A stretch of DNA of 64,000 nucleotides, taken from contig UBZT01000007.1 in the NCBI GenBank assembly GCA_900470155.1, positions 186,001 to 250,000 of the forward strand, given 5' to 3'. The notes beneath the pieces are model-generated. The model saw nothing but the letters and a program-made list of their open reading frames with translations. It did no database searches and was not told where the DNA came from. Positions within the stretch are counted from its first letter, which is position 1, and the number at the start of each line of letters is the position of its first letter. Both the position numbers and the translations under genes were made by a program. The DNA comes from Hyphomicrobiales bacterium (GTDB lineage: Bacteria > Pseudomonadota > Alphaproteobacteria > Rhizobiales > Rhizobiaceae). Shown in pieces: positions 20,791-29,908 of the stretch.

Positions 20791-21297
20791 ATGGAAAGGT
20801 CTGGGGAGGGCAGGGCAATCCAGTTGGCGGCCGAAGGCTCCAGCGCCTATCCTGCGTCGATGGAACCTGATTCGCCGAATTCGCCCAAGCGCAGCCTGAC
20901 GGAGACCATCTTCGTGATCTTCCTGCGCGTCGTTGCCGTCGCCTGCCTCTGGTTCGGTCTGCAATACTGGTCGATGCTTGTCGGCTACAGTCACGCCGGT
21001 TCAGGCCGCTTCGATCTCTTGAACTTGCCATGGCGCGTGGCGGCGGCCGGGCTAGCCGTGGTTTTTCCCGTGGCCGCACTCGGTCTGTGGCTGGGTGGTT
21101 CCTGGGGGCCTGTCATCTGGGTTCTCGCAGCCGGTGGGCAAATCCTGATGTTCGGTGTCTGGCCAGAGATCTTCGGCCGCAATCCTCTTGCCATTGTCCT
21201 GCACAGCGTTGTCGCGCTGGTGTACATGGCGTTCCGCCTGGCGTTGTGGCTCGAAAGCAGACACAAGCAGGATAGCGTAACGGTTGATTTACTCTGA
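20791..21297 (+). CDS. DUF6163 family membrane protein
   Basis: A 168-residue protein if read from ATG 20791 (AGGAAGGG 7 bp upstream) or 145 residues from ATG 20860. Three to four hydrophobic segments are visible after residue 45, ending in a short charged tail (SRHKQDSVTVDLL). It is a conserved but uncharacterised inner-membrane protein found next to hemB and ldtR in Rhizobiales; the start remains uncertain because the region before residue 24 is poorly constrained. Confidence 0.75.
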   Translation: MERSGEGRAIQLAAEGSSAYPASMEPDSPNSPKRSLTETIFVIFLRVVAVACLWFGLQYWSMLVGYSHAGSGRFDLLNLPWRVAAAGLAVVFPVAALGLWLGGSWGPVIWVLAAGGQILMFGVWPEIFGRNPLAIVLHSVVALVYMAFRLALWLESRHKQDSVTVDLL

Positions 21298-21314
21298 TTG
21301 CATCACTGGCTTTG

Positions 21315-21329
21315 GTAAGCCTCTGTTAA
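21315..21329. promoter_or_regulatory. CtrA-like box upstream of ldtR (one mismatch)
   Basis: GTAA-GCCTCTG-TTAA matches TTAA-N7-TTAA at seven of eight positions, about 100 bp before ldtR. It is made of a direct repeat TAAGCCT-N4-TAAGCCT with an 11-bp period. Weak evidence. Confidence 0.3.
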
Positions 21330-21429
21330 GCCTGCGTTTTAAATAGAATTTTATGCGCATTGGATATGGTCCTCACTAAGGCGGGAGAAAAAACCAACAC
21401 CGCCAAACAAAACAGTGAGGCAGACCGAT

Positions 21430-21939
21430 ATGAACACGAAGCTCAAGCCGCAGCCGACAACTCTCGATCCGCAGGAAGAAGCAATCCGCTCGCTCTATCT
21501 GGAGTCCCTGCATCTGGTGGAACGTCTCCACCGCCGCCTTCTCGATGTTATCAAGGATGAGTTCGACCGCAAGGGTCGTAGCGACATCAACGCTGTCCAG
21601 GCTCTTCTCCTGTTCAACATCGGCAATTCCGAGCTGACCGCCGGCGAGTTGCGCTCGCGTGGCTACTACCTTGGCTCGAACGTCTCCTACAACGTCAAGA
21701 AGCTCGTCGACCTCGGCTTCATCAATCACCAGCGTTCGCGTGTCGACCGTCGCTCGGTCCGCATCAGCCTGACCGACGCCGGCCAGGAAATCGCTGAAAC
21801 CGTCGCCAAGCTTTATGAGCGTCACATGGGTTCGATCCAGAAGGTCGGCGGTATCGGGGCGGATGAATTCTCCGAAATGAACAAGCTCCTGCAGCGCCTC
21901 GACCGCTTCTGGAACGACTCGATCGCCTACCGCCTCTAG
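21430..21939 (+). CDS. ldtR: MarR-family regulator LdtR
   Basis: A 169-residue winged-helix regulator. The helix-turn-helix lies about residues 65-95 (ELTAGELRSRGYYLGSNVSY) and is followed by the wing RSRVDRRSVRISLT. It matches LdtR, described in Liberibacter and Sinorhizobium as a regulator of the L,D-transpeptidase gene ldtP and of stress and motility genes. ATG 21430 is preferred over the GTG at 21415 because GTGAGG lies before it. A terminator follows, then ldtP on the same strand. Confidence 0.9.
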   Translation: MNTKLKPQPTTLDPQEEAIRSLYLESLHLVERLHRRLLDVIKDEFDRKGRSDINAVQALLLFNIGNSELTAGELRSRGYYLGSNVSYNVKKLVDLGFINHQRSRVDRRSVRISLTDAGQEIAETVAKLYERHMGSIQKVGGIGADEFSEMNKLLQRLDRFWNDSIAYRL

Positions 21940-21986
21940 GACGCCGCTGTATCCGGCACCTCCAGTCACGCGATCCACCGCCAAAC

Positions 21987-22015
21987 ACGGATGCTTCCAG
22001 CGAAGCATCCGTTTT
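21987..22015 (+). terminator. Intrinsic terminator of ldtR
   Basis: Perfect 11-bp stem ACGGATGCTTC / GAAGCATCCGT, 4-nt loop, short T run. Confidence 0.85.
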
Positions 22016-22242
22016 GCCGTTTGCCGATCACGCAAAGTCTGACACGAACACAGTGTTGTGACAGCCCGCCGCCCTGACACGAATTGGCCATATTGCTATG
22101 GGACCGCCAAGGTAGTGAATTGGAGTGCTTTCATGCCTCCGCCCGACGCTGTGGCTCGTCCTGATCTGCATAAAAAGCGTCTCTTTGTTAACCATGGCGC
22201 GCTATGCGTTTCCATGTGTGTCAGAACGAAACGGTAGGAAAT
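22016..22242 (+). promoter_or_regulatory. ldtP upstream region
   Basis: A gene-free stretch between the ldtR terminator and ldtP. It contains TTAACCAT at 22188-22195, a CtrA half-site form, and a small palindrome AACAC-A-GTGTT near 22050-22060. LdtR is known from other species to act on the ldtP promoter, so one of these may be the operator; sequence alone does not decide. Confidence 0.35.
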
Positions 22243-23568
22243 ATGTCCAAAAAGTCTGGAATTGTTGATCTTTCGCGCCGATCGCTGCTGCGGGGCGCTG
22301 GCGCTGTCAGTGTCGCGGCGATTGCAGGGCAGGCTTTGGCCCAGACGGCTATCGACGAATTGATCAATGCGCCGCGCCGCGGCAACTGGGATGACCAGTT
22401 CGATGCCCAGGCTTCGCGCACAGTCACGGCCGTGGCATCCAACACGCCGATGATCAGCGGCAACAGTGCCACCAACATGCAGCAGGCAATTGCCCAATAC
22501 CAATCGATCGTGTCGAATGGCGGTTGGCCGGCGGTCAATCCGCAGGTCAAGCTACGTCTCGGCGTCACCGATCCGTCGGTGCAGGCACTGCGCCAGCGCC
22601 TGATGATTTCGGGCGATCTGGCCCAGGAAGCGGGCATGTCCAACTCCTTCGACAGCTATGTCGACGGTGCCGTCAAGCGCTTCCAGGCACGTCACGGCTT
22701 GCCGGAAGATGGCGTTCTTGGCGAGTTTACCGTCAAGGCTCTGAACGTCAGCGCGGATGTTCGCCTCAACCAGTTGAACACCAATCTTATCCGCCTGCAG
22801 TCGATGTCGGGAGATCTCGGTCCGCGTTATCTGATGGTCAACATTCCGGCCGCTTATGTCGAAGCGGTGGAAAATGACAGCGTCGCGCTGCGCAACACGG
22901 CAGTCGTCGGCCGTATCGACCGTCCGACCCACACGATCAATTCCAAGATTTACGAAGTCATTCTGAACCCTTACTGGACCGCGCCACGCTCGATCGTCGA
23001 AAAAGACATCGTGCCGCTGATGCAGAAGGATCCGACCTACCTGACGCGCAACAACATTCGGTTGATTGACGGTCAGGGCAACGAAGTGTCGCCGGAAAGC
23101 GTGGATTGGCACGCCCCCAAGGCACCGAATTTGATGTTCCGTCAGGACCCGGGCAAGATCAATGCGATGTCCTCGACGAAGATCAACTTCCACAACCCGA
23201 ACAACGAATACATGCACGACACGCCCCAGCAGGGCCTGTTCAACAAGCTGATGCGCTTCGAGTCTTCGGGCTGCATGCGCGTTCAGAACGTTCGCGACCT
23301 GGTTACCTGGCTGTTGCGCGATACGCCCGGCTGGTCGCGTCAGGAAATCGAACGGGTCATCTCGACCCGCCAGAACAATCCGATCAAGCTTGCCCAGGAA
23401 GTGCCGGTCTATATCGTCTACATCACGGCGTGGTCTGCCAAGGACCAGGTGGTGCAGTTCCGTGACGATATTTACCAGAAGGATGGCGATGCGCAGCTGG
23501 CCCTGCAGGCCAATATCGGCGTCGAGCAGGTATCCGGATCTCTGGAAGACGATATGCTGCCGCAATAA
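22243..23568 (+). CDS. ldtP: L,D-transpeptidase LdtP (YkuD domain)
   Basis: A 441-residue periplasmic enzyme that cross-links peptidoglycan stem peptides or anchors proteins to them. It opens with a Tat-like signal (SRRSLLRGAGAVSVAAIAG), has a peptidoglycan-binding domain about residues 100-165 (DSYVDGAVKRFQARHGL) and a YkuD domain with the catalytic Cys344 in SSGCMRVQNVRDL. ATG 22243 follows GGTAGGAA, so I prefer it to the ATG at 22204. It is the expected neighbour and target of LdtR. A terminator follows. Confidence 0.92.
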   Translation: MSKKSGIVDLSRRSLLRGAGAVSVAAIAGQALAQTAIDELINAPRRGNWDDQFDAQASRTVTAVASNTPMISGNSATNMQQAIAQYQSIVSNGGWPAVNPQVKLRLGVTDPSVQALRQRLMISGDLAQEAGMSNSFDSYVDGAVKRFQARHGLPEDGVLGEFTVKALNVSADVRLNQLNTNLIRLQSMSGDLGPRYLMVNIPAAYVEAVENDSVALRNTAVVGRIDRPTHTINSKIYEVILNPYWTAPRSIVEKDIVPLMQKDPTYLTRNNIRLIDGQGNEVSPESVDWHAPKAPNLMFRQDPGKINAMSSTKINFHNPNNEYMHDTPQQGLFNKLMRFESSGCMRVQNVRDLVTWLLRDTPGWSRQEIERVISTRQNNPIKLAQEVPVYIVYITAWSAKDQVVQFRDDIYQKDGDAQLALQANIGVEQVSGSLEDDMLPQ

Positions 23569-23594
23569 GCCGGTTTGCATGACGGAAAATTATC

Positions 23595-23624
23595 GCCGCG
23601 TCCGTTGAGGACGCGGCTTTTTTC
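23595..23624 (+). terminator. Intrinsic terminator of ldtP
   Basis: Perfect 9-bp stem GCCGCGTCC / GGACGCGGC, 5-nt loop and a six-T run, 27 bp after the ldtP stop. Confidence 0.92.
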
Positions 23625-23760
23625 GTCCCGAGCGGCCGGCCTCCACCCGTGATCTTTGGGGCCGCGTCATTTGATGCGCAAATGTCGCTGATCGTATTGC
23701 CCTCGGCCCTGCGGAACGTTAATACCCCACTGCATCAAACTCTTTGAGGAGCCTGCGATC

Positions 23761-25050
<1,290 letters not shown>

Positions 25051-25062
25051 GGCCTAAGGCTG

Positions 25063-25539
25063 ATGCGTTGCCCCTTCTGCGGCTCGGATGAAACACAGGT
25101 GAAAGATTCGCGACCGGCGGAGGACAATACGTCCATCCGTCGGCGTCGCATTTGTCCGGATTGCGGTGGTCGGTTCACCACGTTCGAGCGGGTGCAACTG
25201 CGTGAGCTGATGGTTGCCAAGAAGACGGGCCGCAAGGCGCCCTTCGATCGCGACAAACTGGTGCGGTCTTTCGAGATCGCGCTGCGCAAGCGTCCTGTGG
25301 ACCGCGACCGTATCGAACGTGCCGTATCCGGCATCGTTCGCCGACTGGAAAGCTCCGGTGAGACCGAAATCTCTTCGGAGGCAATCGGCCTTCAGGTGCT
25401 CGAGGCCCTGAAGAGCCTCGATGACGTCGGCTTCGTCCGCTACGCCTCCGTCTATCGCGATTTCTCTCATGCCGAAGACTTCGAGAATGTGATCGCCGAG
25501 ATCAACGCAAAGATCTCGCGCGACAACGGGGTGGACTGA
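25063..25539 (+). CDS. nrdR: Transcriptional repressor NrdR
   Basis: A 158-residue repressor of ribonucleotide reductase genes. The zinc ribbon (CPFCG at 3-7 and CPDCG near 31-35) binds DNA, and the ATP-cone domain ([19 protein letters not shown]) senses ATP/dATP. It sits between glyA and ribD with gaps of 12 and 4 bp, the usual rhizobial arrangement. Confidence 0.96.
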   Translation: MRCPFCGSDETQVKDSRPAEDNTSIRRRRICPDCGGRFTTFERVQLRELMVAKKTGRKAPFDRDKLVRSFEIALRKRPVDRDRIERAVSGIVRRLESSGETEISSEAIGLQVLEALKSLDDVGFVRYASVYRDFSHAEDFENVIAEINAKISRDNGVD

Positions 25540-25543
25540 TCCC

Positions 25544-26629
25544 TTGTCCGTCACGGCAAAGGATGAGGTGTTCATGCGGGAGGCGATCAGCCTGTCGCTG
25601 ACCCATCTTGGCCAGACGGCATCCAATCCCTCCGTTGGCTGCATCATTGTCAGCAATGACGAGATTGTCGGCCGCGGCGTCACAGCCCCGGGCGGACGGC
25701 CGCATGCCGAGCCCCAGGCAATCGCGGACGCGGGTGAACGGGCGAGGGGGGCGACAGCCTATGTCACCCTTGAGCCCTGTTCTCATCATGGAATGACCCC
25801 GCCTTGCGCGGGCGTGCTGATCGCGGCTGGAATATCGCGTGTGGTTGTCGCCGTGGCCGATCCTGACCCCCGGGTTTCCGGGCGGGGTCTGCAGATATTG
25901 GCGGATGCCGGTATCGAGGTGACCACGGGCATTCTCCAGCGCGAGGCGCGCGAGGCAATGTCCGGTTATCTCACACGTCAGACAAAGGGACGGCCGCAAG
26001 TGACTCTCAAACTTGCGGTTTCTGCCGATGGCATGTTGGGCAAGGTCGGTGCCGGGCAGGTCGCGATCACAGGCCCCGAAGCTCGCGCCGAGGTGCATCG
26101 GCTGCGTTCGAAAAGCGATGCGATCCTGGTGGGTATCGGGACTGCCAATGCCGACGATCCCGACCTGACGGTCAGGCTGCCGGGTCTTGAGCATACGTCG
26201 CCTCTGCGGATCGTGCTGGATCGCAATCTCGAACTTTCGCCCTCGTCCAGGCTTGCGCAGACGGCACACGAGGTGCCCGTACTTCTGGCCGCAAGCGTGG
26301 GAGCCGTCGGCAATTGTCAGGCGCTTGAGGCGCTGGGTGTGGAGATTGTTGAGGTAGATGGCATCGAAGACCTGTTGCTTCGGCTGGCAGACAGGGGTGT
26401 GTCATCGCTGATGGTTGAGGGAGGCGCGCGCGTCGCTGCAAACTTCCTCGGGCAGGGTCTGGTCGACCACATTCATCTGTATCGCGGTACTGGAAACCTC
26501 GGGGAAGGCATAGCCTCGCCAATTCTCGGCGATCGACCTCCGGCGGGATTTTCCTTGCAGCGATCGGAGACTTTTGGCTCCGATCAGCTGTTGGTGTTCG
26601 AGCGCCTTCCGGCCTCGGCTTGGCTCTGA
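25544..26629 (+). CDS. ribD: Bifunctional riboflavin deaminase/reductase
   Basis: A 361-residue RibD with two steps of riboflavin synthesis in one chain. The N-terminal deaminase has the zinc motif HAEPQAI and PCSHHGMTPPC (residues about 54-88); the C-terminal reductase starts near VTLKLAVSADG (152). The start is read as TTG at 25544, 4 bp after nrdR, because the resulting DEVFMREAI matches the family N-terminus; ATG 25574 would remove it. No ribE follows. Instead an opposite-strand 25-codon gene begins its stop 4 bp beyond the ribD stop. Confidence 0.93.
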   Translation: MSVTAKDEVFMREAISLSLTHLGQTASNPSVGCIIVSNDEIVGRGVTAPGGRPHAEPQAIADAGERARGATAYVTLEPCSHHGMTPPCAGVLIAAGISRVVVAVADPDPRVSGRGLQILADAGIEVTTGILQREAREAMSGYLTRQTKGRPQVTLKLAVSADGMLGKVGAGQVAITGPEARAEVHRLRSKSDAILVGIGTANADDPDLTVRLPGLEHTSPLRIVLDRNLELSPSSRLAQTAHEVPVLLAASVGAVGNCQALEALGVEIVEVDGIEDLLLRLADRGVSSLMVEGGARVAANFLGQGLVDHIHLYRGTGNLGEGIASPILGDRPPAGFSLQRSETFGSDQLLVFERLPASAWL

Positions 26630-26633
26630 CGCC

Positions 26634-26711
26634 TTAGCGCCAGAACAGCATGATCAGAATGATGATCGGGATCGGCACCCCAACCAGCCAGAGAAGAATA
26701 CCGCGTCCCAT
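26634..26711 (-). CDS. 25-residue hydrophobic microprotein
   Basis: A tiny minus-strand gene reading MGRGILLWLVGVPIPIIILI and ending MLFWR. It is one hydrophobic helix with basic ends, so a small inner-membrane peptide is likely. Support for translation is a perfect AGGAGG ribosome site 5 bp before the ATG and clean start and stop codons. It converges on ribD with a 4-bp gap. I do not know a function; similar peptides occur in rhizobial genomes but are often left unannotated. Confidence 0.65.
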   Translation of the reverse strand: MGRGILLWLVGVPIPIIILIMLFWR

Positions 26712-26813
26712 GATGACCTCCTGTTTTGCATGACTACATCCGCTGGCTTAATTTCCGCCTCGGTAATCTGACAACACGCGGTGGGTCGCTTTTGTTCCGG
26801 TTGTGACAACACG

Positions 26814-26840
26814 CACCCCCGCGCCGGCAGCGCGGGAGTG
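26814..26840. terminator. GC-rich hairpin downstream of the 26872-27246 gene
   Basis: An 11-bp stem (CACCCCCGCGC with GCGCGGGAGTG, one mismatch) and 5-nt loop, 32 bp beyond the stop of the minus-strand gene. No T run, so its terminator role is uncertain. Confidence 0.4.
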
Positions 26841-26871
26841 TTGGAAAACGGGCAGGGAGAGGCTGGGGCAG

Positions 26872-27246
26872 CTAGCGAAGATAGAAGGTGACGGTACCGT
26901 CGCTGGCGCGTTCGGCGCCGACGATATTGGTCAGTTCCACCCTTTCCGACTCGAGTCTCCGGGACAGCGACTTGTTGGCAATCACCGAAGCCTGGATCAT
27001 TCTGGCTTCCTGCGAGCCTGGCGCAACGGTCTCGAACTTTTGCACAAGGGGATCTTCCTTGTCCAATTCATCGAGCCGAATGATATCGAAATGGTTGGCG
27101 GTCAGTCCGGTGATCGTTTGTTCGATTTGTTGCGGGCCAGGGGTGCCAGTGGTGATGCTGGTGGCCGGCATGGCAGCATAGCTGTCGCCACCAAAGGCGA
27201 GTGCCGAGATGGCCGATGCGCTGAGTGCGGATGCAAAGCGATTCAT
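26872..27246 (-). CDS. Small secreted protein of unknown function
   Basis: 124 residues from ATG 27246, preceded by AGGATGAGG; ATG 27255 is an alternative. A signal peptide is clear (MNRFASALSASAISALAFGG ending YAA). The mature part is acidic with a helix LDELDKEDPLVQKFE and a conserved-looking core ARMIQASVIANKSLSRRLES. I recognise no domain. It lies between ribD and ribH on the opposite strand, where many alphaproteobacteria have ribE. Confidence 0.75.
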   Translation of the reverse strand: MNRFASALSASAISALAFGGDSYAAMPATSITTGTPGPQQIEQTITGLTANHFDIIRLDELDKEDPLVQKFETVAPGSQEARMIQASVIANKSLSRRLESERVELTNIVGAERASDGTVTFYLR

Positions 27247-27573
27247 TGTCCTCATCCTTTCAAGGGAAGCTGCGATGGCGGGGAATTCCGTCGCTCGCTT
27301 GCAAGGTTGAAGCTGGGATCGGATTGCGGCAAAATCCAGCCGGTAAGGCACTGAATTCCATTAAAGATTTGTCATGATCTTCGACACGTTTTTGCCCGCA
27401 TTAGCGCGTGCCGAAACGTGCGGTTGCACCATTGGCCCGCAACCCGTCGATAAGGCCACAGATTTCGGAGAGGCGTGCTGGCCGAAAAACACTTGCCTTC
27501 CGTGAAACAGCGTGGTTTGACCGCGTTTCTGTTTGGCCGTGGGCCACAATCACATTCAAGATCGGATCAGGTT
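27247..27573. promoter_or_regulatory. Divergent region between secreted-protein gene and ribH
   Basis: About 330 bp without a convincing gene. It should hold the ribH-nusB promoter and the promoter of the secreted-protein gene. The conserved core of an FMN riboswitch was looked for and not seen. An in-frame upstream extension of ribH to 27475 has no good ribosome site and no family similarity. Confidence 0.4.
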
Positions 27574-28032
27574 ATGGGAAAGAAGACGGCTTCGCCGCAT
27601 TTGCTGATCGTCGAGGCACGTTTCTACGACGATATGTCTGATGCACTCCTGGATGGTGCACGCGTAGCGCTCGAAGAAGCCGGCGCCACTTACGACATCA
27701 TCACGGTGCCTGGTGCACTCGAAATTCCGCCGGCGATCGCCATGGCGCTGGATGCTTCGGACGATGAAGGCACCGTCTATGACGGCTTCGTTGCGCTGGG
27801 CATGGTCATTCGTGGCGAAACATATCATTTTGACATCGTGTCCAACGAGTCCTCTCGTGCCCTCATGGACCTTGCCGTCTCGGAATCGCTTCCCATCGGC
27901 AATGGCATCATGACGGTCGAAAACGAAGAGCAGGCCTGGGCGCGCGTCAAGCGTTCGGAAAAGGACAAGGGCGGTTTTGCTGCCCGTGCAGCGCTGACCA
28001 TGATCGCGCTGAAGAACAAACTGGGTAGCTGA
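27574..28032 (+). CDS. ribH: 6,7-dimethyl-8-ribityllumazine synthase
   Basis: A 152-residue lumazine synthase, the penultimate enzyme of riboflavin synthesis. Family motifs are [10 protein letters not shown] (about 48-57) and [19 protein letters not shown] (about 82-100), which contains the catalytic His. ATG 27574 gives the normal family length. nusB follows with a 3-bp gap, the common ribH-nusB pair. Confidence 0.95.
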   Translation: MGKKTASPHLLIVEARFYDDMSDALLDGARVALEEAGATYDIITVPGALEIPPAIAMALDASDDEGTVYDGFVALGMVIRGETYHFDIVSNESSRALMDLAVSESLPIGNGIMTVENEEQAWARVKRSEKDKGGFAARAALTMIALKNKLGS

Positions 28033-28035
28033 TCG

Positions 28036-28515
28036 ATGACGACCGAAGACAAGCAGCCGGCCAAGACGGCAAACCAGCGCGGCGCAGCCCGGCTTGCGGC
28101 CGTGCAGGCACTCTACCAGATGGATATCGGCGGCACCGGGGTGCTCGAAGTCGTCGCGGAATACGAGACACATCGCCTCGGCCAGGAAGTCGACGGCGAC
28201 ACCTATCTCAAGGCCGACGCATCCTGGTTTCGTTCCATCGTTGCCGGCGTTGTGCGTGACCAGACCAAGATCGACCCGATGATCCGTTCAGCCCTGCAGG
28301 ATGACTGGATGCTGTCGCGCATCGACAGCACGGTACGCGCAATCCTGCGTGCCGGTACGTTCGAATTGATCGAGCGCAAGGACGTGCCCATTGCGGTTAT
28401 CGTAACGGAATATGTCGAGATCGCGCAGGCCTTCTTCTCGGACGACGAGCCGAAGCTGGTCAATGCCGTGCTTGATCGCATTGCAAAGCAGGTGCGTGCA
28501 CCGACGCAGAAATAA
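28036..28515 (+). CDS. nusB: Transcription antitermination factor NusB
   Basis: A 159-residue all-helical NusB that works with NusE (S10) in rRNA antitermination. The N-terminal [19 protein letters not shown] and the C-terminal [30 protein letters not shown] are diagnostic. It is translated immediately after ribH and is followed within 13 bp by an MFS gene. Confidence 0.96.
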   Translation: MTTEDKQPAKTANQRGAARLAAVQALYQMDIGGTGVLEVVAEYETHRLGQEVDGDTYLKADASWFRSIVAGVVRDQTKIDPMIRSALQDDWMLSRIDSTVRAILRAGTFELIERKDVPIAVIVTEYVEIAQAFFSDDEPKLVNAVLDRIAKQVRAPTQK

Positions 28516-28528
28516 GGCAGGGCAGGGC

Positions 28529-29755
28529 ATGGACGGGACGTCGAACGCGGGGCTGGACGGTCAACTTGCGACGGCCAAGCGGAACGTCACACTTCTGGCT
28601 GTGACCCAGGCGATCCTGGGTGCCGCTCCACCGCTGGCTTTTTCGGTCGGCGGCCTTGCCGGCTTCCAGATGCTCGGTGCCGACAAGTCCCTCTCGACCG
28701 CCCCGTTGACGGGCTTCAATGTCGGCATCGCATTGGGTGCCATTGCCGTGGCGGCGGCATCGCGCCTGCTCGGGCGGCGTGAAAGCTTCATGATCGGCGC
28801 CCTCACGGGCGCGACGGGCAGTGCTCTGGCTGCTTTTGCGCTCGTACAGGCGAGCTTCTGGCTTTTTGTCGTCGCCCTGGTTTTCATGGGATTGTCTGCA
28901 GGTTTTACCCAGAAGATCCGTTTTGCTGCCGCCGATGCTTCGCCGAGTTTCTACAAGGGCAAGGCCATTTCCTGGATACTGGCGGCCGGCATCGTATCGG
29001 CCATTGTCGGCCCGCAGATCGCCATCTGGCTGAAGGACAGCCTTGCACCGGTCACGTTTGCCGGTGCCTTCCTAGGTCTTGTCCCACTGCTGCTGACTGC
29101 AATTGGTTTTCTCTACTTCTTGAAACTGCCGGTCCTCAGCGCGAAAACCTCCGCAGCCTCTGAGCCCACGCGCCCGCTGCGCGAAATCGTCATGACCCAG
29201 CGTTTCATGACCGGCATGGTTTGTGGCATCGGCTCCTACGCCCTGATGACCTTCATGATGACCGGCGCGCCGCTCGCCATGGTCATCGGTTGTGGTTTTT
29301 CAACCGAACTCGCCACGCTCGGCATCCAGTGGCACGTCATTGCCATGTTTGCCCCGAGCTTTTTCACCGGCATGCTGATTTCCCGCTTCGGGCCTGAAAA
29401 GATCGTCGCGGCCGGCCTGTTGATCCTGATGTCCTGTGCGGTGGTGGCACATTGGGGCATAGAGCTCTGGAATTTCTGGGGTGCCTTGGTGCTGCTCGGC
29501 ATCGGCTGGAACTTCGGCTTCATCGGCGCGACGGCAATCGTCGCATCGAGCTACCGTCCGGCCGAGGCCGACAAGGTCCAGGGGTTTCACGACATCATTC
29601 TCTTCTCGACCGTCGCCCTGTCGTCCTTCTCGTCCGGGAAGGTCTTCACCGCCTTTGGCTGGTCGGTGATGAACCTGGTCATCTGGCCGGTGACAATTCT
29701 CTGCCTTGTTCTGGTCCTGCTGCAGATGCGTGCCGCCTCCCGCAAACCCGTCTGA
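28529..29755 (+). CDS. MFS transporter
   Basis: A 408-residue membrane protein with about twelve hydrophobic segments. ATG 28529 follows AAGGCAGGG and removes an implausible basic extension that overlaps nusB. The 'GRRESFMIGALTGATGSAL' loop after helix 2-3 is the usual MFS basic turn. The substrate is not evident. It is probably the last gene of the ribH-nusB transcript. Confidence 0.88.
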   Translation: MDGTSNAGLDGQLATAKRNVTLLAVTQAILGAAPPLAFSVGGLAGFQMLGADKSLSTAPLTGFNVGIALGAIAVAAASRLLGRRESFMIGALTGATGSALAAFALVQASFWLFVVALVFMGLSAGFTQKIRFAAADASPSFYKGKAISWILAAGIVSAIVGPQIAIWLKDSLAPVTFAGAFLGLVPLLLTAIGFLYFLKLPVLSAKTSAASEPTRPLREIVMTQRFMTGMVCGIGSYALMTFMMTGAPLAMVIGCGFSTELATLGIQWHVIAMFAPSFFTGMLISRFGPEKIVAAGLLILMSCAVVAHWGIELWNFWGALVLLGIGWNFGFIGATAIVASSYRPAEADKVQGFHDIILFSTVALSSFSSGKVFTAFGWSVMNLVIWPVTILCLVLVLLQMRAASRKPV

Positions 29756-29908
29756 GCCATTGATCCCCCCAGGATATGCGCACTTGACGCAAAGGAAAGT
29801 GCAACGCAATCTCGCCTCGCGTCGACGAGGTCTCGGAGGAGGGGTCTTGAGTCTGCGTGACACCGCCCGCGAAGAGTGAGGCGCGGGCAATACGGGAGGG
29901 TATTGCGA

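Noticed and set aside
19021-21297. Plus-strand open frame of 758 codons opposite RDD and hemB
   Set aside because: Antisense to two recognised genes; only its last part (from 20791) is a plausible protein and is called separately as DUF6163.
27247-27573. FMN riboswitch before ribH
   Set aside because: The conserved GC-rich core segments of the FMN element were looked for and are not present.
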